Shown: one piece after another, positions 25,578 through 37,849 of the stretch
Layout of the letters: the number at the start of each line of letters is the position of its first letter
Position numbering within the stretch: position 1 is the first letter of the stretch
Notes under the pieces: generated by a model
Told to the model about the DNA's origin: nothing
What the model saw: only the letters and a program-made list of their open reading frames with translations
Database searches by the model: none
Assembly (NCBI GenBank): GCA_028023455.1
Contig: JAQFVV010012490.1
Span: 1,988,001 to 2,052,000, forward strand
Direction: 5' to 3'
DNA: 64,000 nucleotides
Source: Epiperipatus broadwayi
Taxonomy: Eukaryota; Onychophora; Udeonychophora; Euonychophora; Peripatidae
Program-made: the position numbers and the translations under genes

Positions 25578-27299
25578 TTTCTCTTCTCCACATCTGCACA
25601 CTCTCTTATTTCATCATTCCATCTCACATGTGATCTCTTTCTGGGTCTTTTACAACCTCTTGGAATCCAGTTTAAGATTTCAATTGTCCATCTATTATCA
25701 TCTCTTCTAGGAATATGTCTAGCCCATCTCCACTTCAGTCTTTTAATTTTTTCAATGAGGTCAGTAACCCCCGTTTGTTCTCTTACCCATATATTGCATT
25801 TTCAATCTCTTCTTGGTGCTCCCAACATGCATCTCTCCATACTTCTTTGAGTGATCTGAAGTCTCTGTATTGCTCTTCTATTAAGTGTCCAAGTCTCAGA
25901 TCCATAAGTAAGAACTGGTAAAACACATTCATTAAAAACCTTCTTTTTCAAACACATAAGCATATTTCCTTTTATTATCAAGTTATTTCTACCAAAAGCA
26001 CTCCAACCAAGTTTAATTCTATGATTAATTTCATCCATTATGTTTCCATCAGTATTAATAATCTGAATAAGGTATTTGTAACTGTTAACTTCTTCTAACT
26101 CATCATAATCAACCTTTATTTTCATATTTTGAAAAAATCCATTAAACATTACTTTGATCTTTTTAACATTTATCTTTAGTCCTACTTTCATCTGATAACT
26201 ACTGCAATATTTCCTGCAGCTCTAAAGCATTATTTGCAAAAACAACTACATCATCTGCAAAATCTAAATGACTTAAATAATCTCTATTTACTTTCACTCC
26301 TTTAGCTTCCCATTTTAATCCACAAAATACTTCTTGCAGCACTGCTGTAAAAAGTTTTGGAGATATGGAGTCACCCTGTCTTACATCCTTCTCAATGTTG
26401 ACTTTCCCAGTATCATTATGTAATCTAATTGTTGCTGTTGCATTTTTATAAATATTCTTTAAAATATGATAATATCCTGGATCTATACCTTGATGATCCA
26501 ATGCTTTAATCACTGAAGAAATGTTTATAGAATCAAATGCCTTTTCATAATCTACAAATCCAAAGTATAATGGCAACTCATATTCATTTGTCCTTTCTAT
26601 AACTTCTCTCAATACCTGGATATGATCTACTGTACTAAACCCACTTTTAAATCCAGCTTGTTCTCTTGGTTGGTGGAAATCCAATGTTCTCTGTAGACAA
26701 TTTGTAATTATCTTGGTAAAAATTTTGTATAAAACTGATAAAAGGCTGATAGGTCTGTAATTTCTAATATCTTCTTTATCACCTTTTTTAAATATTAATA
26801 TTAATACTGCATTCTTCCAATCATCTGGTACATCTTTATCATTTAGACATTTGGTATATAACTTTGCTAAAAAAAATTATATTTCTTCACCTGCTTCTTT
26901 TAATATATCAATTATAATTCCATCATTACCTGGAGCCTTTCCTTTCTTCATATATTTATTGCATGTCTCACTTCTTCATTTAAAATTCTGGGCAATTCGG
27001 AAGATGTAATATATAGAGGAGGTAATTATTCTTTATTACTATAAAATTCTTGATAAAAGTCTTCTACCCATTTCATGATGCCATCTTTCTTTTTACTAAT
27101 AATTCCATCTTTTTTTTCTTATTGCAGATATAAATTTCCTATCAATACCAAAATGTTGTTTTCCACTCTTGAGACTTTTATTCTCTTCTACAGTTTTCCT
27201 TGCTAGTTCACAGTTATACTTTCTTATATCATTTTCAACTCTTTTCCACAGCATTTTACAAAATTCAAGATAGTCAATCCTTTTTAATGCATCATTTTT
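25578..27299 (-). pseudogene. RTE-like LINE reverse transcriptase domain (frameshifted)
   Basis: Fingers region, poorly framed, lies at about 26690-27290 and includes KKGDKEDIRNYRPISLLSV-like residues on -. The 161-codon piece at 26684-26199 holds REQAGFKSGFSTVDHIQ, the FVDYEKAFDSI motif A, RQGDSISPKLF motif B and the LDFADDVVVFA catalytic box. The 129-codon piece at 26191-25802 holds the thumb (EVNSYKYL...) and SETWTLNRRAIQRLQITQRS. After one stop the C-terminus continues to about 25578 with IWVREQTGVTD and WNDEIRECADVEKRN, the usual RTE end. It would have copied the element's RNA at the nick. Breaks near 26195 and 25801 and the damaged N-terminus inactivate it. Confidence 0.88.
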
Positions 27300-28290
27300 T
27301 TATATCTTCATGTTCCTTCTTTTCTTCATAAATTCTCTAGTCTCAGTAGAAATTTTACTGGTCAATTGCTGCTTTTTTCTACCAGCTATCTTTGCTGCAG
27401 TTTTTAAAAGTGTATCAGTTATTTTTATATTAATTTCATTCAAATCTGAATCATGTTCAAAATCTATTAATACTTGAAACCAATTTGTAAGTTCTAATTT
27501 AAATTCATTAGAATGTTTCTGAAGATTAGGAATATCAACTGTTATTATTGTTTTTCTTAGTAATTTTTGTCTCTCTAGTTTTGCATTAACACGTACCTTA
27601 TATCTTACTAATCGATGATCACATCCTGTGTTAAATTTATTAAGAATATTACAATCTTGAAATATGTATTTTCTATTAGTCAAAATATAATCCAATTCTG
27701 CTGTACCTTCATTTGGATGCTTCCATGTCTTATTTTTCTCAAAAAAAGAATTCGTAATATAAAGTTTTTCTTTTTCTGCAAACTTCACAAGTCCATGTCC
27801 TCTCTCATTTCTATTACCATAACCAAAATTACTTACAACACTTTCATCTTTCATTTGTTTATCAATTCTAGCATTAAAGTCTCCCATAACAATTTTAAAA
27901 TATTGTTTATTCTGATGAAAAGCCTTTTGTACATTCATATAAAAATATTCTATTACTTCATCACTATGAGAACTTGTTGGGGCATAAACCTGAATTATCT
28001 GCATTTGTATTTGCTATTAAGTTGTATAACTAATCTTGCCACTCTTTCTGATACACCATCAATCTACACAATGTTGCTCTTCCATTTTTTATTTATAATA
28101 AATCCTACTCCACTTGTATTTCCAATATTTGTACCTTTATAACAGAGTACATATCCACTTTTTAAATCAATTGTCTCTTCACCTTTTCTTCTAACTTTAC
28201 AAAGTCCAATAATGTCCTGTTTAATATAAGACAATTCTTCTAATTCTTGCAATCTTCCTTAACTTGAAAGTGATCTGCAGTTGTAAATAT
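27300..28290 (-). pseudogene. RTE-like LINE endonuclease domain (frameshifted)
   Basis: Apurinic-like endonuclease that would nick target DNA. The N-terminal piece (28290-28064) reads YNCRSLSS, then LSYIKQDIIGLCKVRRKGEE and GVGFIINKKW, the usual first strands of the fold. A frameshift near 28010-28065 separates it from the 234-codon piece (28004-27300). That piece carries IIQVYAPTS, the MGDFNARI catalytic strand, a GNRNERGHGLVKFAEKEKLY segment, LDYILTNRK and the terminal CDHRLVR motif (catalytic Asp-His pair). It matches the RTE endonucleases often mis-annotated in animal genomes as craniofacial development protein 2-like. Confidence 0.85.
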
Positions 28291-28420
28291 CTAAATAAGA
28301 AATCATCAAATGGCAGCCTGGGTCCGCATCAGGACATTCTTAGCACCCTCCGCCTTCAACCACCAACCACTGCCTTGGTTGGTTGGTTGACTGTATAGCC
28401 TCCTGGGAATAAGGGCCATA

Positions 28421-30666
28421 ATTTATTTTTGTCTGTCATAGTTGTATATATCTATTGGAAAAATATTCATCATTTACACAGATATTCATTCTGCCTTATC
28501 AGGCAACTGAGAAGAAAAATCATGGTGTTTCTTGATCTTAAACTAGAGGCAAAAAGCCAATAAACTCACCATGCTGGCTAATACATGTTGTGGGCAGCCC
28601 ATCCATGTTCATATATTATATGAATAATCACATAGTAATAACAGCTGCAATGACAAAAACGTATGGAGTGGACATTAGGAATTTATCCTGATCAGTTCCT
28701 TTAAGAAAAAAAAATGGTTATATTCTATTTCCTAAATTGCAATAATAATTACTCATCTATCTTTTATGATCCAAAGATAAAACCATCATGAATTATAAAA
28801 AGATGCATATGGCATATTACGTATTTGTTCCATAGTATTCCTGATAAGTTTTTAACAAAAAATATGATTCTAAACAAATGTCTTGAAATTTTTTGATACT
28901 TAAAATATTTTTTAAATAATTATTTTAGTATCTTTATTGACAATTCAGCCAATTCATTTTTGATTTATATACAATTGTAATTCAATTTTTTGTATGACTT
29001 TGAACAATTTTATCTAAATTCTTTCCCCAAAACTTAGTCAAATGAGAATAACTAATCTCTGTTCTATCACCATTTTTATCTACCTTCAATAATTAGCCTA
29101 ACTACTGATGTCAACAAATTCATAAATTTAACAATCACAAGATTTTTCTGAAGTGTATTTAATTTATTACAGTTCTGTGATGACAAGTTTTTGGTAAGGC
29201 ATTGTCAGACAGATTTAATGGATAGATTGTCAATTTTGAAGGTATCTTTATCAATTTATTGCATTTTTTGATTTTTAAAAAAAGGTAATATATTATCCAT
29301 TATCTAGGGCCTAAATTTGCAAAATAAAGTCAATTTTATGTTCACTTTCAAATTTCAAGTTTCGTGTAACATTAAGTTAAATTACACTTTCGTATCCAAA
29401 AAAGAGCCTTAGTTTCATTAATGGTACTTTTCAAATGTTTTAACATCTGCATCATTAAATTTAACATGACACTATACCATGACTCAAAAAAGATGAGATC
29501 TAAAATTTCTTATCTACACATTTGTAGTTCAAGAAACAATATGTATTATATTCTAATCAATGTTTATCAACAAAAGTTGAGTTATTATACATAGTTCATG
29601 GGTTTGTTGTATATAAATTCTGCTCAGAGACTCTCCAATTTCATGTATATAAAATATCAAAATTTTCAGATAATTAGATTAACATAAATTCAATAATAAT
29701 GTCTAATTATTTACAATAATTTTCAAGTATTGCATAATAAAAATTTACATATACATAAAAGCAAATGACATTCTACTATGTTACTCAATGCATAAATAAA
29801 GATTCTCATCTCCAGTTATTAGGCCTTATCAAATAATCTAAATAACAAGCTTATTTTCCAAAAAGCCTTTCCCAATTTTATCTAACAGATTCTTAAATTT
29901 ATGAATAGCCTTATATAAGATGTTTTAATTCACTTAAACATTTATTAGCAAATATTAAGCTTCATGCAATCGACTTCTTAGAAGATAAATGTATTATGCA
30001 TACATAAATTGCAAGCATAACAGAAATCACTCAGATAAAACATATTAATGCAAAGGCACAATTACATTCTTCAATTTTACAAAAGTACCAATAGCAATGA
30101 CATAATTAAATGTATAAAAAGAAATACTTGTATGAAATCATACATGATGAGCCTATAACAAAAGAACATAGGTTTATCTCACTTCTGACAAGATTACCAA
30201 ATAATCGGCACTCATCAAGAAATCCTCCAATTATATGGGTAATGGAGAAGATAAGCCAAAGCTTCTGATACATACAATGATCATTAGTCAACCCAGCACT
30301 AATTATTTATATCAATACAAATAAAATAGTCATAGAAAATAGCATAGTAAAGAACGATACAGGTCTAGCAATTAACACAGTTCTGTTACATTACTAATTT
30401 TACCATTATTTCTGAGATACTAAAACCAGAGTTTTCATAGAAATTAGCCCTCTTTTTTTTTTTTTTTTTGGTGTAAATATTATTCTCAATGCTGATAAAA
30501 CTTGAGTTAATGTTTGTCCAAGGCCATACACATAAAGCTAGTCTATTGTAGACTGCTTTTCTTTAAATTAAGAAAAATGGACAATAGTTTTACTTTTAAA
30601 AAAAACTGAATGATTGGATCATCCCATAGCTGCTAATAGCACATTCATAAATTTCAAAATAATGAA
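28421..30666. other. AT-rich spacer, no gene seen
   Basis: No coding region, RNA gene or clear mobile element recognised. Confidence 0.45.
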
Positions 30667-30742
30667 GTTTCTCATCCTATGTTTGTAATGCAGAAAATTT
30701 CTCATTGCAGAACATTAGAAACTATCAGATTATGGTATAGCT
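30667..30742 (+). repeat. ~75 bp direct repeat, copy 1
   Basis: TTCTCATCCTATGTTTGTAA, TGCAGAAAATTTC and AGATTATGGTATAG recur in order at 31440-31516 (about 773 bp downstream, same strand). The pair brackets the tRNA-like SINE at 30900-31030 and may mark a local duplication. Confidence 0.75.
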
Positions 30743-30894
30743 TAGTTGTATTTTTATATTGGACTATTTCCATCATCTAATATAGCTAGCTATTGAGGGT
30801 CTTTAGAAAAATTTAACTTTATTTAAATATTCCAAGTACATTCAACTTTTAGTAATAGCATATCAAGCAGGTTAGTATATGTTTTAAGAGGTAT

Positions 30895-31035
30895 TATTCT
30901 CCCCATCTTCTTCGGGTGTTGCTGGCCTCACCAGTGACAATACTAGCATGGGATTCAAACTTGGACCCTTGGATTCTTGAGTATTGAATTTTAAGTTAAT
31001 GCTCTAACCAAATGAGCCTCCCTGCCAAAGGCAAC
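30895..31035 (-). mobile_element. tRNA-derived SINE
   Basis: Read on -: a tRNA-like head beginning GGGAGGC, D-arm GCTC-ATTTGGTTA-GAGC (perfect 4 bp stem, containing box A), a long variable-type region and a T-arm with box B AGTTTGAATCCC. It is followed by a body GTATTGTCACTGGTGAGGCC and a short tail. The long variable arm is reminiscent of leucine/serine tRNAs. No target duplication was recognised. Confidence 0.65.
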
Positions 31036-31439
31036 AGTCAGTAGAAATTTCATACATTTATCTATAAGATTCCTCCTGATTTCTCCACTTTTTCTAATAG
31101 TAAGGTTTGATTAGCGGTTTCCATACATTATGTGGCATCACACTAAGTTGGTTTATGACATTGTTTGCCATTGTCATGTAAGCAGCTTCTTTAAATTTTC
31201 TTCTTTGTACCTTTTCTTCTCTATTCAATATTTTTGTATTTTCCTAATTGAACATATGTTCATTGGCACATGCATGGTCTGTTATCTTAGACATATCTGT
31301 TTTCTCTCTTCTAATTATCTATTGGTGCTATTGCAATCACTTTTCAATGGGATGACTGGTTTCACCAATATATGTTCTTACACATTCACATATTTCATAG
31401 ATGCAGTTTTTTTCTTTTCAGCATTTCAAGTTTAGGCTT

Positions 31440-31516
31440 GGTTTCTCATCCTATGTTTGTAATGCAGAAAATTTCACCTTGCAAGCAATAAAAACTAAGA
31501 GATTATAGTATGGTTT
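31440..31516 (+). repeat. ~75 bp direct repeat, copy 2
   Basis: Direct copy of 30667-30742 with about 20% differences; it reads TTCTCATCCTATGTTTGTAA then TGCAGAAAATTTCA and AGATTATAGTATGG. Confidence 0.75.
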
Positions 31517-32934
31517 GGTAATTTTTCAAGCCACATTTGATATGATCAACAGAAAGTAACTCTTCACAATCCTGTAATAATAAATATTAAGAATTTGATA
31601 ATTAGTAAAAAAATATATGAAACTATCAATAATCTTTGATAAAAATATAAGAACAACCTATCTTAAAGACCTTTATCACAAGATCTTGATAAGAGTTTTA
31701 TGTAAAATCCTTAGTGATTTGATCACTGAACAGCACGTGATAAATTGCAAAGTAAGAAAATTTCTTGTGTTATATGTAAAATTATATGATGTTATCAATA
31801 CGCTTTGTTCCCATGTAAGGAATTCCATGCTGATTACTTTTAATGATACTGTTTTTCATAATTTACATTAGAACTTTCATTATTTTAAGAGTTAAAGACA
31901 GATAGTGGTAAAATCTACCTGCTGCATCTACCAGTCTTAGATAATGCTATTCTCATAGGTACATATGCTTCTTATTTACATATAAACCTATGTATAGAAA
32001 AGCCAATAATTATTTTTTGGCTTCCGAATTAGAGTAGGCTCAATAATTCAAACAATATTATCTTTCTTAATAGCTGATAATGAAAAAAAATCTCTTTTCA
32101 AGCACTGCAAATAATGAAAATTTAAAAGAGCAATCAAATGCATTCTTTAATTATTAACAATTTGCAAAATAAAAGACTAGACTTTAATTAAATTTAAAGA
32201 GTTAAACTGCAGATAAATCCACATATATTTTTGAATGCATCACAATTGCAGATGTGTGTTGATTGGATCTAATATGCTCCAAATAACTTCCACATTCTTC
32301 ATAATTAGAAACCACTATTTTTTTTCCTAGTGACCTTTTATATTGGCTCTTTTACTCAAACTGTTCTTTCCTAATTAACTTCATATTCTATAATGTTTTT
32401 CATGATAAACTCAATCTAGAAATCTTAATCAAAAGATTTTTAGTGCAATTAAAATGCTGAAACACTGTAAAACCTAAATGAAAGGAAAACTACCACATAT
32501 TAAACTAATCATTTCTTTTTATTGTAGCTCTTTTTAGAAATCACTATTCAACATATTCCACTATACTAAGTTAAATATTTCTTAATATTTAACTTTTTTA
32601 ATCTTATCTTCCAGATAAAAAAAATGGAACATATGGATCACCTTATCTAAATTTTTAGTAAAGATTTCCATCAGTTATGCCAATATGTTTTTGAAGCACC
32701 CACAAACAATACATCTTTGATAAAAAATAATAAAAGAACATCTATCTGACAAACTATAAAAAATGTTCAATCATCTTTAGTGATATATATACTAGCTGTG
32801 CTCACACTTTTACTCAAAGTAAATTTATCAAATTTTTAAAACAATACACTGAAGCAAAAAGAAAAAATCATGCAAGATTCATTAAGATACTTTAAGAAAT
32901 GAACTTTCAAATGTATATATAAAGGTTCTATATG
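31517..32934. other. AT-rich spacer, no gene seen
   Basis: No gene recognised. From about 32820 the sequence starts to resemble the repeat found at 33343 and 33765 (shared TGAGTTATCAACAGCAGT near 32935). Confidence 0.4.
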
Positions 32935-33048
32935 AGTTATCAACAGCAGTTCAAAATGATTATTGTAACAAATTTCTATCAACAATGTTGTATTTCAAAC
33001 ATTCTTTATGAAATTAATTAATTAATTAAATACCACGCTAGCTTAATT

Positions 33049-33334
33049 CAGTGGTCCCCAACCTTTTTGCACTTAAGAGCACATTCTATAATACTGGCCA
33101 GGTGGCGGGCACCATTTATTTTTTCAATGTAAATTTATAGTTTGATATTGTTAATGATAGACCCTTTTACGCTGCAAAAATATAGTATGACCTACAATTT
33201 GATTACAATATAATACAATAATTTATAAGAAATCTTAAAAATTAAATTTATTTGTATCAGATAAATAATTTTTTATCGTGTTCGGATAGCTGCGGGCACC
33301 ATGGTGCCCATGGGCATAGGGTTGGGGACCCCTG
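33049..33334. mobile_element. hAT-superfamily MITE with 8 bp target duplication
   Basis: Terminal inverted repeats CAGTGGTCCCCAACC (33049) and GGTTGGGGACCCCTG (ending 33334) are the well-known CAGNGG-type hAT ends. Flanks GCTTAATT (33041-33048) and GCCTAATT (33335-33342) form an 8 bp duplication with one mismatch, as hAT requires. Subterminal GGCGGGCACCA and GCGGGCACCATGGTGCCCAT blocks are much G/C-richer than the host DNA. At 286 bp it has no transposase and would have been mobilised in trans. Ends like these recur in distant animal lineages. Confidence 0.92.
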
Positions 33335-33342
33335 GCCTAATT

Positions 33343-33606
33343 TATCATATCAGAAATCTATTTAAAATAAAATACTAAAAGTTGATCAAATTGAAAAGTC
33401 TACGTGATCATAAATGACAATCCTGTTACAGTGGCTTATATATTTACATAATATTTTCCTGCAAGTGATTAGGATTTCAACAGATTTTTATATTACAAAT
33501 AATAATACCTGAGTTATCAACAACCGTATCTCAAAAAATATAACCTTTTACTACGAAATATGAACATGGTATTTGTTTTTCATCCTTTAATTGCAAATGA
33601 GAAATT
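33343..33606 (+). repeat. Unrecognised dispersed repeat, unit 1
   Basis: Direct copy of 33765-34024. Shared blocks are AGAAATCT(A/T)TTTAAAA, AAATGACAATCCTGTT, GCAAGTGATTA, AAATAATAATAC, a TTATCAACA block and AAAATATAACTTTTTACTA-like. The hAT MITE is inserted just upstream of this unit. Confidence 0.7.
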
Positions 33607-33764
33607 ACATATTTAGCCTACATGAAATTTAATTAATTTAAAATCTATTTATATAAAAAAATTTTAACTACATTTCTGCTTTTCAGGAAATATATAATTA
33701 ATTAAATTCAATTTGTATCATATCTGTATGTTAACCTTTTGAGTAACTTTAAAACTTAAGTTTA

Positions 33765-34024
33765 TTATGTGAGAAATCTTTTTAAAAAGAAACCTTAAAA
33801 ATTTATCAAATTCAGTAATCTAACTGACTGCAAATGACAATGCTGTTCCTATGATTTATACACTTATATAATATTTCTTGCAAGTGATTACAATTTTGAT
33901 TTATATTGCAAATAATAATACATGTTATCAACAGCAGGATGGCAAAAATATAACTTTTTACTAAGAAATTTAAAATGGTAGTTTTTTTTTTTATTTATTG
34001 CTACACTTATAAACGACAAATTCA
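33765..34024 (+). repeat. Unrecognised dispersed repeat, unit 2
   Basis: Second head-to-tail unit, about 422 bp after unit 1. A further fragment of the family (TTATCAACAGCAGTATTGCA then AAAATATAACTTTTTA) lies at 53806-53847 and another near 32935. Function and class unknown. Confidence 0.7.
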
Positions 34025-34094
34025 ATTCAATTTGTGAGTGGAGTGAGTTTGACAATGGTAAATGAAAATGTAACAATTTATTCTAGATAAATAC

Positions 34095-34180
34095 TCTTCA
34101 TATAATAGATATATATGAGAGATAGTGACCTGGACCAACTGATGAGTACTGGTTCAGCACAAAATTCATCTGGGGTGGGG
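34095..34180 (+). repeat. Hammerhead-repeat family, decayed copy
   Basis: Fragment of the family best seen at 40-43 kb. It keeps TGGACCAA, an intact CTGATGA (34139-34145) and GGTTCAGCAC. The helix II 5' strand is GTACT (one change), the GAA core has become AAA, and the downstream helix III/helix I strands are lost. It lies just beyond the 3' end of the esterase-type LINE. Confidence 0.7.
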
Positions 34181-34396
34181 GGGGTATTTGTCTTTTATTG
34201 TATCTTTATTTATATGAATTTAAAAAGAATGGGAAAGTATGGAGGTGTTTATTATATCTACAAATTAAATACATGATCTCAGCAGTGCGATGTGATGCAC
34301 TATGGCTTCTCCTTTAACGATATCAGGAATCTCTCAGCCACTATGCCCAGAAAAACCTGTTAACCACCTTATGTTCTATTTCCTACTCTAAGTTTT

Positions 34397-34651
34397 CTAT
34401 CCTGCTCCATCACATTGCCACAACATCATCTTTGTCCACTCTATGGTCTTTATATCTAGATCCCCCTTATCTTTTTTCAAACCCAGCATAAAAACAAAGA
34501 AACAACTTTCGGTATAATCACTTTGTTTATATTTATTTTCCCACAACTTCATTATTTGTACTCTTTCTGCTTGTAAGTATTTACCTTCAATTAACAGATG
34601 TCTATTATTTTCTATGCTTTCTTTACATAACTTGCAGACTAAATCACTCAC
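34397..34651 (-). pseudogene. C-terminal Cys/His segment of the same LINE
   Basis: An 84-codon open piece begins MSDLVCKLCKESIENNRHLL. C-x2-C followed by His with the expected final Cys replaced (IEGKY instead of I-E-C) is a damaged zinc-knuckle as found at the end of several LINE reverse transcriptases. It lies downstream of the thumb in the right order and orientation. Confidence 0.6.
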
Positions 34652-35299
34652 ATTCCCTATTGCTAAAGATCATGTTTGAACCTTATCAGTAAATTACTTT
34701 CCTTGCTATTATCATAAATTAACTCACACACAATATTCTGTTTACTTCATATATATTTAAACTTTTTATTCTCCATACTAGTTCTCCATCTATCCAACTT
34801 CATATTTTTTATTAATATAGCTATTCTTCTATTCCATTCTTTGCCACTATAAAACTCAGCAATTCTCCTAACACAATCATCCCAACTTTTCTATAAGTAT
34901 ACTGACATAAATTCTTTATCAAATCTTCTGCATACTGTACTACCTTTCTCACCCATCTCGTTGCTTGTTCTTTAGTCATATAACACAATTAAATAATATT
35001 TTGCCTATTCTCTTATCATTCATAAATTGCAATCTACCGAACATTTTCATTTTGCTTTTTGCATCTCTCATATAAAAACTTGATTATCCCATTTTTCTTT
35101 GAATTGCCTCGTTTGCTGTCCACACATCTAAGCATGTTTTACTATTTCTTTTTGTATTTTTCTAGGGAGTCTAATACCTGTTTATTAACACATAAAACAT
35201 TGTTACCATAAGTTAACTCTGCTACCGCCACTACCTTCCATACAATTCTTAATACATATTTATTATATAAAAGTGTTAATTTCTTTACCAGTCCCTTAC

Positions 35300-36420
35300 T
35301 TTTCTTTGCTTCATTTATCAATTTTTTTCTGCCATTCATCATAGCAATTTCTCTGATTATTTAAGACAATTCCTAAATAGTTATATCTATTCACCACATT
35401 TAACTTTATATCCCCCAATAAAAATTCTTTTTTTTCATTTTCCCCAGCATTTATCATCATTACTTTTAATTTTTCCTCAATGAATTTAATCCCTATCTCT
35501 TTATCCACCCTTGTGCATGCCTTCAGCACAACTTCCATACCTTATCTACTTTCTATGCACAAGAAAATATCATCAGCATATAAAAGACTTGATAATATAT
35601 ACACTCCCTTGCCATCTATTAAAGGTATTTCTACCCCTCTTCTTAGTCTTTCTATTACTCTCTCCATTTCTCTAAAATAGAAAACAAAATAGGTGACATA
35701 GGGCATCCTTGCCTTACTACCACCCCATTTTTAATTCTAACTGATTCTATGATTTCTAATTGATATGTGTATAATTATTTTCATACAATCTCTTAATAAG
35801 ATCCACTAAAGCTCCATTTATTCCCAAATTTACTAAACTTACCCATAATCTATTTCTATTTACTTTATCATATGCCTTCTATATATCTATAAAGACCTTA
35901 TATAACTATCTACCTGTATTCCCACTCATATCTATAAGTTGTGTGATTACAAATAAACCATCTCCTATATGCCTATCTGATCTAAAACCTCCTTGCATTT
36001 CTCCCATTATATTATTATCTTCCATTCATTTTGCCACCCTTCTAGCCACAATATATGGAAAAACTTTATATAACACTGATGCTACTGCTATTGATCCATA
36101 ATTATTTAATTTTCTATGCTCCTTACTCTTTCCTTTAAATAAGGGAGCTTTACTTTTCTATTATTCCAGCTACCTGGAAATTGTCTCTTCTGTGCCAGCT
36201 TATTAAAACATGATAATAGACTTAATTTTGTCCCATTTCCCAAATCCATCTTCATGTCTGCTGCCCACTGACCTAAACCTCTTCCACTTTTCAATTCATT
36301 CCCTGCCTCAATCAATTCATTTTCTGTAGAACAAATATTACCATTATTATGTGCTTTTATGTTTCTTATCACCCAATCCATCACATCTGACACCTTTTCG
36401 ATATCCATTATAAGAGCTAC
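35300..36420 (-). pseudogene. LINE reverse transcriptase remnant
   Basis: The 100-codon piece 36408-36106 ends with LSCFNKLAQKRQFPGSWNNR and KVKLPYLKER, the finger region. It is followed after frameshifts by YGSIAVASVLYKVF, MQGGFRSDRHIGDGLFVITQ, a disrupted FIDI*KAYDKVNR motif A and VRQGCPMSPILFSIL motif B. The YADD-type box is damaged (near 35560). The piece 35538-35311 (GIKFIEEKLKVMMIN, VNRYNYLGIVL) is the thumb. It belongs with the upstream endonuclease and esterase parts as one dead element. Confidence 0.75.
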
Positions 36421-36899
36421 ACTTTTTCCTCATTCTTTGGTATTACTATTTCTCTCTCTCTCTCTCTTTCTTACATTCCTTCTTTTAATATATTTCCTTT
36501 TTTTTTACTGCCATCTCTTCCACTTTTATTAATATCCTCCAATAATTTACTATTTAATTTCATTCTCTCTATATAATTATCTATTTTAGCCAACTTCTTT
36601 TTTTTTAATATTTTCCCCATTTAATATTAACATATTTTTCACCCCCTTTGCTTTTAATAGCTCATTTATATTCTCTGCATGCATTTTCCCTCTCTTTTAT
36701 CCTTTTACTAATTCTCACTTTTCCATTGCTTTTATTCTTCTGAATATTTTCAAAACCCCATTTGCCACTTTTTCGACTTCATCGCACCAGTTCTTATATT
36801 CATCCCCAACAAACTCTTACATGGTTACTTCTACTTTTATTTTATATTCTTGTAACTTATTTTTATCATTCATTCTCCATCCACATCTTTCATTATCCT

Positions 36900-37790
36900 T
36901 TCTACTTTCATTACTATTTTCCATCACATTATTAACAATTTCTATTTATAAATAAATTATGATCACTATTACATACTCTCTCTCTTCATTATCAAACATT
37001 TTAATTTTCCATACTTTATTCATTTCCTCTTTATCCACTAATACATAATTTATTGTATGAAGTATATTATTCTAAACCATGTGTATTGCCCCTCATAAAT
37101 ATTTAATAAGTTTCCAATGATCAAAAAAAACTGTCCATTCTTGTTATCCACATCATCAATTTCTTCTACATACCCATTCATATCCTTATAACCATTATTT
37201 TCTTCCCCCTTTTTCTGAAACTCTGTATATCCTTAATTAGACATTCATATATGCTGATATTCCATTCCATTATAGTTAGACTATCTCAAGTGGACATATA
37301 CCCTATAGCCACTACCCATTCTTGTCTTCTTAACTTTATCTCAAACCACAAATGTTCTTGACACTTTACAGTATTTGAAATTTTTTTTCATTTTCTTTTG
37401 TATTTATACCCTGCCATCTTCTTCTCTTAGATGTGTTTCCATTACTGCTAATACCTCATTGTTTTTAACTGCTTTGTCCAACCACTTTTCTGGTCTCCTA
37501 CCATCTTTCGTACTCAAATATTCAATTTTCACAATTTCTTCATTTCTTATTACCTTTTTATAAATTTTTTTTGCCTTTTTCTTCTCTATTACATTTATAA
37601 TTAGTTTGTTTATCATTAATTTTACAGATCCATTCATTCTTGACATCTATATTGATATCGAAATCAACTATCCTTTGTTTATTTCTTACATTCCATCCAT
37701 TTTTCTTCTTTTTGATAATAATGTAATTTAAAACCCTATTCCCTTTATAAGTTTCCTGAACTATAATATTTTTCATAAGTCAGACCCCAA
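36900..37790 (-). pseudogene. LINE endonuclease remnant
   Basis: Fragments read on - include LAVMETHLREEDGR (near 37440, the (V/L)-x-E-T-H catalytic strand of LINE endonucleases), then YVEEIDDVDNKNGQFFL and IYEGQYTWFR around 37080-37170, which match the C-terminal half of the fold (the residues before the ...IDYVLVD strand). The frame changes several times, so no intact domain remains. Confidence 0.6.
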
Positions 37791-37849
37791 TCTAATGCTT
37801 TACTTCATTGTTTTTCTAAGTGCAATACATTTTTCCTATATAACTACCT

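Larger units (their letters stand above)
25503..28420 (-). mobile_element. RTE-like non-LTR retrotransposon, nearly full length, inactive
   Basis: One minus-strand element running from a GC-richer 5' leader (28300-28420) through endonuclease and reverse transcriptase to a short 3' tail whose minus strand is TGATGATGATGATTGG-like. Short microsatellite tails instead of long poly(A) are typical of RTE-clade LINEs. It encodes a single polyprotein-type ORF without an ORF1. Several frameshifts and stops break it, so it cannot be autonomous, but most motifs remain readable, implying moderate age. Confidence 0.85.

Noticed and set aside
27615-28142. 175-codon plus-strand frame, the second longest in the window
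   Set aside because: It is antisense to the RTE endonuclease, where the minus strand carries the conserved motifs.
30905-30945. CTGGTGAGGCC...CGAAGAAG in the SINE tail as a hammerhead
   Set aside because: Core A6 is changed, helix II is poor and no closing helix III or cleavage site is evident.
31130-31435. 101-codon plus-strand frame as a membrane protein
   Set aside because: Phe/Cys/Tyr-rich composition follows from T-rich DNA; no start context, no relatives recognised, and it ends inside a repeat.
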